A stretch of DNA of 64,000 nt from Cycloclasticus pugetii PS-1 (GTDB taxonomy: Bacteria; Pseudomonadota; Gammaproteobacteria; Methylococcales; Cycloclasticaceae): contig NZ_ARVU01000001.1 of NCBI RefSeq assembly GCF_000384415.1, forward strand, positions 930,001-994,000. The letters are read 5' to 3'. Shown piece by piece: positions 17,214 to 26,385 of this stretch. Position numbers and translations under genes: made by a program. Numbering within the stretch: the first letter of the stretch is position 1; the number at the start of each line of letters is the position of its first letter. The notes beneath the pieces are model-generated. The model had not been told where the DNA came from and ran no database searches. It was given only the letters and a program-made list of their open reading frames with translations.

Positions 17214-18116
17214 GTGGCAGACATGAAAATAGGGTTGGCATTAGGAAGTGGGGCCTCTCGTGGCTGGTCACATATTGGGGTTATTAAAGCGCTGATTAAA
17301 CAGGGCATAGAACCAGATATCGTTTGTGGAACATCAATAGGTTCACTAGTAGGCGCATCCTATGTATCGGGTCATTTAGATGATCTGGAACAGTGGGCGC
17401 TTTCGTTATCTAAGCTTAATACAGTTAAATTCTTTGAGATTAATCGTTCATTTAATGGGTTTGTTAATAAAGATCGGTTGCATCATTTTCTAAGTCAATA
17501 TGTTGCTTCAGATAAAGCACTCATTGAAGAATTTGACAAGGACTATGCCAGTGTAGCGACAGACCTTAAGACGGGGAGAGAAATATGGCTGTCTGAAGGG
17601 TCAGTGTTAGAGGCTGTGTGGGCTTCTATTTCGTTACCGGGTTTGTTCCCAGCGATACAGCATGACAATAAATGGCTGGTCGATGGAGGCTTAGTGAACC
17701 CTGTGCCTGTTTCTACTTGTCGAGCCTTAGGCGCGGATGTAGTGATTGCGGTAAATTTAAATGGAGACATTGTCGGTAAGCATATAGGAAAACAAGAGAA
17801 AACCATTAAACCATCCGGAAAAGTGGTCGATAAGCTCACCAATTTAGTCGCTGAATATACCGATTCAATTTTTTCATTTGATAGAAACCAAGAACAGACG
17901 CCTAGTTTATTTGAGGCGATTGCTGGCTCAGTTAATATTACCCAAGACCGAATTACCCGAAGCCGTATGGCAGGAGACCCCCCAGATATTATCCTGACGC
18001 CTAAGTTATCACAAATGGGTTTGTTGGAGTTTTATAGGGCGCAAGAGGCAATAGATGAAGGGATGGACTGTGTCGAGCGGATGATGCAAGAGATACAATG
18101 TACTGTGGGTAAATAA
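17214..18116 (+). CDS. rssA: Patatin-like phospholipase, RssA type
   Basis: The 300-residue protein carries the patatin fold signature: glycine-rich oxyanion loop GSGASRG (residues 11-17), nucleophile elbow GTSIG with Ser41, and catalytic DGG with Asp157. These are the residues of a Ser-Asp acyl hydrolase. It begins with GTG after a GGAGAGG ribosome-binding site; an ATG lies three codons inside. It resembles RssA of E. coli, for which the physiological substrate is not firmly known. Confidence 0.87.
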   Translation: MADMKIGLALGSGASRGWSHIGVIKALIKQGIEPDIVCGTSIGSLVGASYVSGHLDDLEQWALSLSKLNTVKFFEINRSFNGFVNKDRLHHFLSQYVASDKALIEEFDKDYASVATDLKTGREIWLSEGSVLEAVWASISLPGLFPAIQHDNKWLVDGGLVNPVPVSTCRALGADVVIAVNLNGDIVGKHIGKQEKTIKPSGKVVDKLTNLVAEYTDSIFSFDRNQEQTPSLFEAIAGSVNITQDRITRSRMAGDPPDIILTPKLSQMGLLEFYRAQEAIDEGMDCVERMMQEIQCTVGK

Positions 18117-18157
18117 AAAAATATTGGTATCTAAAAATAATAATAAGAGGGTAGACA

Positions 18158-18940
18158 ATGGCAGAGGGTTTAAAATTTAATGATGAGGTAAGTCATGCAT
18201 TAAAAATGGCTTATCAAACGCCGGATATTGTGTCAGCGAGAGGTCAAGTGATTGCCTCACTTAAACTACAAAACGGTTTAAAGGTGCTTGATATTGGCTC
18301 TGGTCCTGGCTTATTAGCTAAAGATATCAGCCAGCATATAGGTCCTACAGGGTCAGTGGTTGGTGTTGATATGGCAGACAATATGATTGAGTCGGCTAAA
18401 CAACTCTGTGCTGATGCTGTGAATGTCACCTTTGAGCAAGGTGATGCAATGTCCTTACCCTTTGCCGACAACAGTTTTGACTCGGTTGTTTCAACGCAGG
18501 TCTATGAATATGTTCCTGACTTAAATGCTGCTTTATTAGAGTTCGCAAGGGTACTTCGCCCAGGTGGGCGAGGGGTTATTGTTGATACAGATTGGGCGTT
18601 CCCGTACTGGAGCGCAGCGGATGTTGATTGTCGTGACCGTATTATTCATGCATGGAAGCAGCATTGTGCGCAAGAGTCTGTTCCTATGCGTTTGGCTGGC
18701 GCCATTAAATCAGCAAGCCTGCAATTAAGTAAGGTGGAAGCGTTGCCAATTATGAACATTGAATATAATGATAAAAATTTTAGTTATTGGTTATCTAAAA
18801 TTATTGCCTCGTTTGCAATTGACCGTAATGGTGTGACTAATAAGGACTCTGAGGCTTGGTTAGCAGGAATTGAGTCACTTGAACAAAAAGGGGAATACTT
18901 TTTTTGTATTAATCGTTATCTTTTTGAAGTGACAAAATGA
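18158..18940 (+). CDS. Class I SAM-dependent methyltransferase (UbiE/arsenite-methyltransferase-like)
   Basis: Rossmann-fold methyltransferase of 260 residues. Motif I is VLDIGSGPGLLA (about residues 40-51), followed by VVGVDMADNMI, DAMSLPFADNSFDSVV and ARVLRPGGRGVIVDTDW, the typical order of the methyltransferase-11 domain. The C-terminal third is not diagnostic. Substrate cannot be told from the sequence. A GAGGG ribosome-binding site precedes the ATG. Transcription ends in the downstream hairpin at 19126. Confidence 0.85.
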   Translation: MAEGLKFNDEVSHALKMAYQTPDIVSARGQVIASLKLQNGLKVLDIGSGPGLLAKDISQHIGPTGSVVGVDMADNMIESAKQLCADAVNVTFEQGDAMSLPFADNSFDSVVSTQVYEYVPDLNAALLEFARVLRPGGRGVIVDTDWAFPYWSAADVDCRDRIIHAWKQHCAQESVPMRLAGAIKSASLQLSKVEALPIMNIEYNDKNFSYWLSKIIASFAIDRNGVTNKDSEAWLAGIESLEQKGEYFFCINRYLFEVTK

Positions 18941-19125
18941 TTTTTTGTAATGGTATTTTTTGCACAGAAAATTAACGTGATTGCACTTATTTATGTAATA
19001 GGTTTATCAAGCGAAAACAATAGCTCATTTCTAATGATTAAACGAGTTAGTACGAGGAGGTTGGCATTGGCTACTTCTATTCGATAGATTAAAAGAGGTA
19101 GTTTTTTAATGCCTATGCTATTTAA

Positions 19126-19155
19126 AAAGAACGCCCACTTCAGTGGGCGTTCTTT
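19126..19155. terminator. Strong bidirectional terminator
   Basis: A perfect 14-bp inverted repeat (AAAGAACGCCCACT at 19126-19139 and its complement at 19142-19155) with a two-base loop, A-run on one side and T-run on the other. It separates the methyltransferase gene from the convergent dioxygenase unit and serves both strands. The rest of 18941-19216 shows no other feature. Confidence 0.9.
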
Positions 19156-19216
19156 ACACTGAAACTACCAAAGTTCAGTAAGTGCTAATCAGTGATAGCC
19201 TGAATATAGTGCCTTG

Positions 19217-20116
19217 TTATATATCAATATCCATACCATAACCAGACGCTTCTACACCATGACCAAAAATGTCACCAGCATAATGCTCTTGTGTCTCTGG
19301 TTTAACATAATCACCCCAACCTAATTCCATCAACCAACCAGAAGGAGTAGCTGAATAGAAGGTATACAGTTGATCATTAGCATGTTTACCTAACTGCATA
19401 GCAACATCAATACCTTGGTTGCGAATAATATCGTGAGATTGGCCAAAATCGTCTAAGTGACTGTATTGGATATGAAGGTGGTTTAGCCGCTCAACCATGC
19501 CATGGAAACCAAAAGCAATGGAATGTTGACGGCTGTTACAGTGCATAAAGCAAGGCTCAGCAAAGTTACCATCGGGCATTGGAATTCTATACTCTACCGA
19601 GCCAACTAAGCCTAATAATTTATAGAAGTTATACGTTTCTTCATCGTTATCTGAACGCACAAGAACGTGACCTAACCCTTGGTCGCCAGCAATAAAGTTG
19701 CCAAATAATGGGCGGCCAGGGTGGAAGGGTTTCATAACATCTACTTGAGGACTGTAATAAATTTCATTCGCTGTGCCTGATGGATCTTTAAGTTTTATCA
19801 GCGCCAATACATGACGCTCACGCGCTTCTTCAGGCGTTCCAACTTGAAAATCAACGCCAGCATCTGTTAGTTGTTTTTGCATGGCTTTGAATTCTTCTTG
19901 CCCAGCGACACGCCAGCCCATATAAGCTAAATCATCACAATCAGCTGTTTCATGAACAGTAATACGATGATGCTGAAGGTCCATTCTTAGATGAAAGCGG
20001 TCATCTTGACCACTTTCAACAATTTGAAGACCAATGCATTCTGTCGCGTATTTCCGCCAAGCAGCAGCGTCAGTGATATTAAGACCTAAATAACCTAGTT
20101 CTATTACCTTTACCAT
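19217..20116 (-). CDS. Extradiol (meta-cleavage) dioxygenase, BphC/NahC type
   Basis: Two-domain vicinal-oxygen-chelate enzyme of 299 residues that opens a catechol-type ring next to the hydroxyl groups using Fe(II). The iron ligands are visible in the C-terminal domain as H150 (GLGHVLV), H213 (LNHLHIQY) and E264 (WLMELGWG). It belongs to the type I group that acts on bicyclic diols (2,3-dihydroxybiphenyl, 1,2-dihydroxynaphthalene). GAGGAG precedes the start. It is the last gene of a minus-strand unit alpha-beta-extradiol, fitting a PAH or biphenyl upper pathway; no dihydrodiol dehydrogenase is present in the unit. Confidence 0.92.
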   Translation of the reverse strand: MVKVIELGYLGLNITDAAAWRKYATECIGLQIVESGQDDRFHLRMDLQHHRITVHETADCDDLAYMGWRVAGQEEFKAMQKQLTDAGVDFQVGTPEEARERHVLALIKLKDPSGTANEIYYSPQVDVMKPFHPGRPLFGNFIAGDQGLGHVLVRSDNDEETYNFYKLLGLVGSVEYRIPMPDGNFAEPCFMHCNSRQHSIAFGFHGMVERLNHLHIQYSHLDDFGQSHDIIRNQGIDVAMQLGKHANDQLYTFYSATPSGWLMELGWGDYVKPETQEHYAGDIFGHGVEASGYGMDIDI

Positions 20117-20144
20117 TTTCTCTCCTCGTTAAGCTTAAAGATGT

Positions 20145-20693
20145 TTATAAAAATACGTTTAAACTTTTGTTCATAAAGATGTTTTGATCCAAAATAATTT
20201 TACGTTTGGCCAGTTTTAATTGCCCATCAACGCGACGTAAAATATCAGTACGATGACCAACCATTAGGTGTTCTTCATCTTCATTCATATTGCGGTTGAC
20301 CGTTGTTAATGAATACACTTTGTACTCATCTGGATTCTTTGTATGTTCAACCTCGATATTGCTGATAACATGAGAAGAGCGTGTGGCTGGGTCTTCAGAC
20401 CAACACGTTCCGGTATCATTTCGTAGAACTCGCCTTTTTAAGTTATGCATATCATCATTGTAATAAGCCATACCCTTCACGGTTGGTTCTACATGGTTTT
20501 TACGATAGCGCTGATAACGATAAGGCATCCAGTAGTGAATATCGTCGGTTAGGATACCCAACCAAGCATGAAATTCTTCGGTATCTAGTAAACGAGCTTC
20601 TTTATACAAAAACTGCTCAACCTCAAAAGTAAGCTCCATAGAGGCCGGTACTGGTGCTGCTACTGCTGCTGTTTTTTCTGATAAATTTGTCAT
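20145..20693 (-). CDS. Ring-hydroxylating dioxygenase beta subunit
   Basis: Small, structural subunit (182 residues) of the alpha3beta3 Rieske oxygenase, SnoaL/NTF2-like fold. Family features are VEQFLYKEARLLDTEEFHAWL near residue 25, DIHYWMP, and the C-terminal RKIILDQNIF segment. TAGGAG precedes the ATG. It lies 15 bases downstream of the alpha gene and 28 bases upstream of the extradiol dioxygenase gene, so the three are one transcription unit. Confidence 0.93.
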   Translation of the reverse strand: MTNLSEKTAAVAAPVPASMELTFEVEQFLYKEARLLDTEEFHAWLGILTDDIHYWMPYRYQRYRKNHVEPTVKGMAYYNDDMHNLKRRVLRNDTGTCWSEDPATRSSHVISNIEVEHTKNPDEYKVYSLTTVNRNMNEDEEHLMVGHRTDILRRVDGQLKLAKRKIILDQNIFMNKSLNVFL

Positions 20694-20708
20694 CGACCTA
20701 GCTCCTAT

Positions 20709-22025
20709 TTAGTTGTTTTTTGTATGACGGGGTCTGTAACGTGTTGGTACGTCATTCCATGAATCAGCATTCATCAAGTCAGCCCAGCGGGTATAGAAAT
20801 GTCGTTGATTGGCGTCGTTAAACTGGCCTTTGTAAATGATGCCCGGTAGCTCTTCGTGCTCAATTTCTCGGGTAATACCGCAGCCATAATGAAGTTTTTC
20901 TTGGCGAGTTAAATAACCCTTATTGACCTGTGTATTGCCTTCCCAGTTTTCCCCATCGTCCATCTCAAGAACACCGGCTGGGTTAAAGGTCATCATGCAA
21001 GCATTATTAATTTCTTGTTTGATCTCTTCGGGCATGTTTTTATTAACAATGGTGAAAACACGTAGTTCTAACTTTTTAGGCCCTCTAGGTAACCAAACAC
21101 GAAATGTTTGAATGCCAGGTAAAAATGAAATATTGGGAAATAATGAAACGGAGGCTAATGAACCAAATATATTGGAGCGAAGCTCACCATATTTCTCTTT
21201 AATTTTAGGTTTAATGATGTCTCTGACATAATTAAGCCACTTTTCAGACCCACCAATCACTACATCTGCGTAGCCATCGGTTCCAAACTCCCAACCATGC
21301 CCATTAATACTTGCGTGATAAGAGTTTTCAGTTACTGCTGGGCCAAAGCCTTCACCTTTATTCATGGCTTTAAGGCCAGAGTCATGGTTCCAAAGCGCAT
21401 GGTAAGCATCACCAACAAAGTTTTCTACGCCAAATTTCCAGTTGGCATTAACATATGATTTAATGCCGCCATCAATGAATTCTGTTTCTCCATCGTTGTC
21501 AAACATCATGTCTAAGTACCAACGAAAATCACCGAGCCACTCATCCAGCGAAGGTGCATCTTGGTCAAATGTCGCAAATATTAAGCCCTTATAGGTTTCA
21601 ACACGCGCTTGTTTTGGGCTCCATTTTTCTTTATCAATATCGCCTTCATCATAAACATGCTCGTTCGCTAAAGCGCCTAGCTTGCCGTCAATACCAAAAC
21701 TCCAGCCATGGTAATTACATATAAAAGAGCGAGCATTGCCTTCGTCTGCAAAACAGAATTTGTTTCCACGGTGTGGGCATGAGTTTAAAAAAACTCTGAC
21801 GTTACCATCTTTTTGTCGCGCCCCAATAACACCATCTTCGCCCATATAAGTGGTATAGAAATCATTAGCATTGGGAATCATTGAGTCATGAGCGATGAAT
21901 TGCCATGATTTAGCAAAAATTTGTTTTAATTCTTGCTCATAAATTTCTTCTTCCCAAAAAATACGTCGATCGACCCATCCTTCGTCATTATCAATAAATT
22001 GATGGTAGTCGGTATTATTAGTCAT
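20709..22025 (-). CDS. Aromatic ring-hydroxylating dioxygenase alpha subunit (PAH/biphenyl type)
   Basis: Catalytic subunit that adds both atoms of O2 to an aromatic ring to give a cis-dihydrodiol. The 438-residue protein holds a Rieske [2Fe-2S] site (C83, H85 in CPHRG; C103, H106 in CNYHGW) and the mononuclear iron site D206, H209, H214 (GDAYHALWNH), with the NahA/BphA-type bridge. The reading frame extends 25 codons further upstream, but TAGGAGA sits correctly only before the ATG at 22025. Ferredoxin and reductase genes are not in the unit, so electrons must come from components encoded elsewhere. Substrate is inferred from class only. Confidence 0.93.
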   Translation of the reverse strand: MTNNTDYHQFIDNDEGWVDRRIFWEEEIYEQELKQIFAKSWQFIAHDSMIPNANDFYTTYMGEDGVIGARQKDGNVRVFLNSCPHRGNKFCFADEGNARSFICNYHGWSFGIDGKLGALANEHVYDEGDIDKEKWSPKQARVETYKGLIFATFDQDAPSLDEWLGDFRWYLDMMFDNDGETEFIDGGIKSYVNANWKFGVENFVGDAYHALWNHDSGLKAMNKGEGFGPAVTENSYHASINGHGWEFGTDGYADVVIGGSEKWLNYVRDIIKPKIKEKYGELRSNIFGSLASVSLFPNISFLPGIQTFRVWLPRGPKKLELRVFTIVNKNMPEEIKQEINNACMMTFNPAGVLEMDDGENWEGNTQVNKGYLTRQEKLHYGCGITREIEHEELPGIIYKGQFNDANQRHFYTRWADLMNADSWNDVPTRYRPRHTKNN

Positions 22026-22383
22026 AAAGTAGGTTCTCCTAAGTGACGAGTTATAAAATACAGTTGCTTTCAAGTAATATTTGTTTTTACTGTGGCGCAA
22101 ATTCTAATGTTTAATGCCTATAACTACTCTGATGTAGATCAGGAAAATAAAAAGAAGGAAACCCTACTAAAGCAAGTTCTACTATTAAGTATTTACACAA
22201 TAAAACTTGTTGAAAAAGCAGGATGAGAAGGGCCTGAAAGCCTTTGAATAATTGATGCTAACCATTGAGACCGATAATAAATTTAAAATTTGAGCTAGAC
22301 TTTCTTTATCGACAAGGGGGTTTTTTTAAGGTCAAATGATCACTGATACGACCATGAGGGCAGTGTTTACACTGATATAAATT
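22026..22383. other. Divergent intergenic region, dioxygenase unit and serine protease
   Basis: 358 bases with no gene. It must hold the promoter of the dioxygenase unit (leftward) and that of the protease gene (rightward). A TTGATG-N17-TAATAA pair around 22252 is a weak candidate for the latter. No copy of the TGAAC-N4-GTTCA palindrome found at 58 kb is present, so the two aromatic units are probably not under the same regulator. Nothing else recognised. Confidence 0.5.
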
Positions 22384-23469
22384 ATGCGTTTTATAATCAC
22401 CTTAACAACAGTCTGCTTACTTTATATTCCAAGCACTTGTGTGGCGGAAATATTTAAATATAAGGATAAAGGTGGGCATTGGCAGTTTTCTGATTCGCCT
22501 ATCAATGAGGATGGGGCTACCGAGGTTCGCGCATATAAAAATTCAACCGCCTCTGTCGAGAGGTCAAATGATTTTATAACGCTGCTAAATAGTAAATACC
22601 CATTTACTAATCCTGTTCAGCAAGCAACGAAGGCTGTTGTTACTGTTAAAAGTAAACTTGGTTCTGGATCTGGCTTTTTTGTAACCGAGGATTGTTATTT
22701 AGTGACGAATAAGCATGTGGTTCGCCCCGCTAAAGGTAAGCAATGGGATGCGACGCAGGCAAAGATCAAAAAAAATAGTTTAATATTTAATAGTAATAAA
22801 ATACGGCTTAATCAACAAAAAGAGCGGCTCTTTATTAATAAGCAAAAACTCGATGATTTTCGAATATATATAGACGGTTTGAGATCAGACAAAGAAAAAC
22901 AAATCGCGTTACGCGAGTACGCGCTTTATGAGCAGCAATATCAGCAAGACCTGCAACAACTGAATGAAACGCAGAGGCGCCTGAGCTTGGATGAGGACAT
23001 CTTTAATCGACAAAAATCTGACTTTAACTTCTCTAGCGCGGTGTCAAATGTTGCTCAGTCATTTGATATTGTTTTAAAAGATAATACTAAAGCAAGAGCC
23101 AAGCTAATTAAGGTGGCGTCGACAGATGACTTGGCTTTGCTGAAAGTAAATGCCTGTAAAGCGCCTTACTTAGAAATGGCACCTGGCTCAGTCGTACAGG
23201 GTACAACCGTTCATGCAATTGGAAGCCCCTTGGGGTTACGTGATCAGTTAACAGATGGGACGGTAACTCAGGTGTTGCAAAACCGAATAGTCACTGACGC
23301 ACAGATTTTACCGGGTAACAGTGGTGGGCCATTGATAACCGATGATGGTCATGTGGTGGCAGTTAATACCATCAAAGTAGCAAAAGGGTCTGCGTTAAAG
23401 ACTGGGTTTGGCGTTTCGATTCCAATTGCTAAGGTTAGGAAAAATTTTGCTGAGTATTTAAATAATTAA
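22384..23469 (+). CDS. Secreted trypsin-like serine protease with DUF4124 domain and coiled-coil insert
   Basis: The 361-residue protein has a signal peptide (cleavage likely after CVA, residue 21), a short DUF4124-type segment (residues 22-50, KYKDKGGHWQFSD) and an S1C/HtrA-like protease domain. The triad is H111 (TNKHVV), D249 (STDDLALL) and S313 (PGNSGGPL). Between His and Asp lies a charged Gln/Lys/Glu-rich stretch of about 90 residues (122-212) that should form a coiled coil and is not part of the normal fold. No PDZ domain is present. It stands alone; the role, perhaps envelope quality control, is inferred. Confidence 0.85.
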   Translation: MRFIITLTTVCLLYIPSTCVAEIFKYKDKGGHWQFSDSPINEDGATEVRAYKNSTASVERSNDFITLLNSKYPFTNPVQQATKAVVTVKSKLGSGSGFFVTEDCYLVTNKHVVRPAKGKQWDATQAKIKKNSLIFNSNKIRLNQQKERLFINKQKLDDFRIYIDGLRSDKEKQIALREYALYEQQYQQDLQQLNETQRRLSLDEDIFNRQKSDFNFSSAVSNVAQSFDIVLKDNTKARAKLIKVASTDDLALLKVNACKAPYLEMAPGSVVQGTTVHAIGSPLGLRDQLTDGTVTQVLQNRIVTDAQILPGNSGGPLITDDGHVVAVNTIKVAKGSALKTGFGVSIPIAKVRKNFAEYLNN

Positions 23470-23489
23470 ATAAAAGGTATTTATTAAGA

Positions 23490-23717
23490 TTAGCGAGGGC
23501 CAGTCCATTCATAGATATCTATTGTCTCGGGGTCACAACTTCTACAACCACCTTGGCAAAGTGAGCCAGCTGGAAGTTTTTTTGCATAACCTTTTTTTAC
23601 CCAGTGTTCGAGCATTGATTTGGCGTCATCTTGAGAGATTTTGAAATGTAAGGCTAAATCACGAACAGGAGCGCTTCGTGCGGCTTGTAAGTAATCACGG
23701 ACCTCTAATAAAATCAT
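23490..23717 (-). CDS. feoC: Ferrous iron transport protein FeoC
   Basis: Small winged-helix protein of 75 residues (LLEVRDYLQAARSAPVRDLALHF at the start) with a cysteine-bearing wing, C-x3-C-x2-C (LCQGGCRSC), the site proposed to bind an iron-sulfur cluster in FeoC proteins. Its start overlaps the feoB stop by four bases. It probably protects or regulates FeoB, as known for some enteric homologues. Confidence 0.88.
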   Translation of the reverse strand: MILLEVRDYLQAARSAPVRDLALHFKISQDDAKSMLEHWVKKGYAKKLPAGSLCQGGCRSCDPETIDIYEWTGPR

Positions 23718-26071
23718 GCGTCTTTAATCAGTGTTGGTTCAACAGCGAGTAATTTCTGGCCAAGTTGGCGAAGCGTAAGCCATATTCCTAGAAAGCCAGC
23801 AATGAATACACATAACCAAATCAGTGTTTGTGTTGGATGGCTTGAAAAGTTCGCAATTTGATAGAAAGAAGTCGCCATGCTGTATGCCAAATAAAGGCTC
23901 CAGAAAATAGAAAATAAGGCCCAACGTGTTCCTGTTTCACGTTTAACGGCGGCAATCGCAGCAACACAAGGGACATATAAAAGAATAAAGAGTAGATAAC
24001 TAAAGGCACCAATTTTGCCATCAAAATATTTCACCAAGGTGCCAAAGAGAGCTGAGCTAACTTCTTGCTCAGTTGCGGCTTCATCAAGATTGTCGTTGGC
24101 ATCAAGTGTCCTTAAACCAAGCGGGTCGCCCATGTTTTGGAACGCATCATTTAAATTATCTTTAGTTGTTGTCACAGCTTCTGAGAACTTATTTTTAAGG
24201 CTAAAGTTTTCGTCGTTATCGTCGGTGTTGCCTTCAATATTTGAATAAACTGCATCGAGTGTTCCAACAACCACTTCTTTAGCGAGTAAGCCACTAAAAA
24301 TACCAACGATAGCGGGCCAATTTTCTTCTTGGATTCCCATCGGTTCAAAGGCAGGTGTGAATGTTTTACTGACTTCACTCAAGACTGATTTTGAACTGTT
24401 TTCATTACCAAAACTGCCATCAGTGCCAACGGAATTAAGAATATTGATCACCATGACCATCATGACGATAAATTTGCCAGCTTCTAATACGAAACCCTTT
24501 AGGCGTTCCCAAGTGTGGATTAGTAAGCTTTTGATGGCTGGTCGGTGGTAAGGGGGGAGTTCTATGAGAAAACTATCAGACTCACCCTCAAGCACGCTGC
24601 TTTTTAGTAACAGTGCGGTAAAAATAGCCGCTGCAATACCTAATAGATATAGTAAGAAAACAATATTTTGCCCAGATTGAGGAAAAAAAGCTGCAGCAAA
24701 CAAGGCATACACAGATAACCGTGCACCACACGACATAAACGGCGCCATCATCACCGTCATAATGCGGTCACGTTGCTTTTCTAGGGTACGTGTAGCCATG
24801 ATGGATGGTACGTTGCAACCAAAGCCAATAATTAATGGCACAAAAGCTTTGCCGGGTAGTCCAAGCTTACGCATAAAACGATCCATAACAAAGGCAGCTC
24901 TGGCCATATAGCCGGAGTCTTCGAGTATAGATAAACAGAAATAGAGAGTCGCGATGATGGGGATAAAGGTAGCAACAACTTGGATACCACCGCCTAAACC
25001 ATCAGCGAGTAAGACTTGAAACCAATTGGGAAAATCCAAATTCTGGAGTTGAATTTTAAATCCATCAACAAACAGCGCGCTGGCGGTAATGTCAAAGAAA
25101 TCAATAAAAGCGCCACCAAAGTTAATGGTTATACTGAACATTAAGTAGATGGCTAAAAAGAAGATAGGTAAGCCGAGATAGTCACTAAGAATGACTTTGT
25201 CTACTCGGTCAGACCATGTTTGTTGAATGTTTTTGACTTGCTTGACTACCTGTAAGGTTAGCTGGTGTGCAAATTCATAGCGGCTGGCAGCAATAAGAGT
25301 ATCTGCATCTTCTCCAGTTGAATCTTTTATATAGAGCTGTCGGCTAGCACAAATTTCTTCGGTTTGCTGTGTTGTAGTGGGGGAGAAGTACCCCTCTAAG
25401 CATTGAAGCGCATGCCATCGTAGAATAAATGGGGAGTTGCGTTGCGTATTTAACGTCGGAATAATTTCATCAAGAGCTGAGGTAACGGCAGTCGGGTATT
25501 CAATGTTTAAGTGATGCTTAGGCTGCTCATCAATTACCGTTAATATGCTTTCTAAAAGTGAGGTGATTCCTTGGTTTTTACGTGCAACAATAGGAAAAAC
25601 AGGGCAGCCAAGAGCGTTAGATAAAGCCTCTAGGTCGATGTTCATGCCACGAGATTTGGCAACATCCATCATGTTTAACGCAAGTACAGCTGGAATGCCG
25701 GTTTCAAGTAATTGACTGGTAAGGAACAGGCTGCGTTCTAGATTGGCTGCATCTGCAACAATTAAAAGTGCATCAGCCTCTTCGGATAAAATATATTGGC
25801 GAGCTATTTGTTCATCAAGAGCCTCGCGGTCACTATCAAGCGCATAAACACCTGGTAAGTCGACCAAAACAAGCTCTTGGTTGTTAACTTTAGTAAGCCC
25901 TTCACGACGGTCCACTGTAACGCCAGGCCAGTTCCCCGTTTTTTGTTTAATGCCTGTAATAACATTAAATAATGTTGATTTTCCGCAGTTAGGGTTGCCA
26001 ATAACGGCAATGACAGGGCTTTTATTAGAGGGGCGTACGGGCATATTTTCTTCGCAACATTGCTTGGTCAT
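23714..26071 (-). CDS. feoB: Ferrous iron transporter FeoB
   Basis: Inner-membrane Fe(II) permease with an N-terminal GTPase, 785 residues. G1 is GNPNCGKST (25-33), G3 is DLPG (71-74), and NMMD is G4. The membrane domain shows the two nucleoside-gate repeats, with GFGCNVPSIMATR and SCGARLSVYALF. An acidic loop of about 80 residues before the last helices (rich in Asp/Asn/Glu) is long for the family. Start and stop overlap feoA and feoC by four bases each, giving one operon feoABC behind a Fur box. Confidence 0.95.
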   Translation of the reverse strand: MTKQCCEENMPVRPSNKSPVIAVIGNPNCGKSTLFNVITGIKQKTGNWPGVTVDRREGLTKVNNQELVLVDLPGVYALDSDREALDEQIARQYILSEEADALLIVADAANLERSLFLTSQLLETGIPAVLALNMMDVAKSRGMNIDLEALSNALGCPVFPIVARKNQGITSLLESILTVIDEQPKHHLNIEYPTAVTSALDEIIPTLNTQRNSPFILRWHALQCLEGYFSPTTTQQTEEICASRQLYIKDSTGEDADTLIAASRYEFAHQLTLQVVKQVKNIQQTWSDRVDKVILSDYLGLPIFFLAIYLMFSITINFGGAFIDFFDITASALFVDGFKIQLQNLDFPNWFQVLLADGLGGGIQVVATFIPIIATLYFCLSILEDSGYMARAAFVMDRFMRKLGLPGKAFVPLIIGFGCNVPSIMATRTLEKQRDRIMTVMMAPFMSCGARLSVYALFAAAFFPQSGQNIVFLLYLLGIAAAIFTALLLKSSVLEGESDSFLIELPPYHRPAIKSLLIHTWERLKGFVLEAGKFIVMMVMVINILNSVGTDGSFGNENSSKSVLSEVSKTFTPAFEPMGIQEENWPAIVGIFSGLLAKEVVVGTLDAVYSNIEGNTDDNDENFSLKNKFSEAVTTTKDNLNDAFQNMGDPLGLRTLDANDNLDEAATEQEVSSALFGTLVKYFDGKIGAFSYLLFILLYVPCVAAIAAVKRETGTRWALFSIFWSLYLAYSMATSFYQIANFSSHPTQTLIWLCVFIAGFLGIWLTLRQLGQKLLAVEPTLIKDA

Positions 26072-26316
26072 AATGTTTCTATTACTACTTGTTTTGCGAG
26101 GGTTTCATTCAGAGCAATACGAGTATTTCCAATACTGACAATAATTCCACCTTTGCTTCTTTGAGTAACCTGAAGGGGAATTAATTTAGAAAAGCCTAGC
26201 GTTAGCAATTTTTTTTCTAACGAATGAGCCATTTGATTTTTACACAGCATTACTTCCTGGCCAATTTCAATATCAGCAAGAGTAGCGTACTGGTTTAATG
26301 CCTGGTTATTTGACAT
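26068..26316 (-). CDS. feoA: Ferrous iron transport protein FeoA
   Basis: SH3-like cytoplasmic partner of FeoB, 82 residues (LADIEIGQEVMLC at the start of the domain, KGGIIVSIGNTRIALNETLA near the end). First gene of feoABC. The Fur box ends 13 bases upstream of its start, so iron-replete cells should switch the operon off. Confidence 0.92.
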   Translation of the reverse strand: MSNNQALNQYATLADIEIGQEVMLCKNQMAHSLEKKLLTLGFSKLIPLQVTQRSKGGIIVSIGNTRIALNETLAKQVVIETL

Positions 26317-26328
26317 GTGATCTCAAAC

Positions 26329-26347
26329 GTTAATGATAATGATTCCC
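26329..26347 (-). promoter_or_regulatory. Fur box upstream of feoABC
   Basis: The 19 bases match GATAATGATAATCATTATC at 15 positions (including the intact core AATGATAAT). Position immediately upstream of an iron-uptake operon supports the call. Confidence 0.75.
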
Positions 26348-26385
26348 ATTCTAATCTATGATTGAGTCATGTCAAGGATGTGGAA

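Noticed and set aside
22026-22383. TGAAC-type palindrome upstream of the first dioxygenase unit
   Set aside because: None found on either strand, so no evidence that the TetR regulates this unit.
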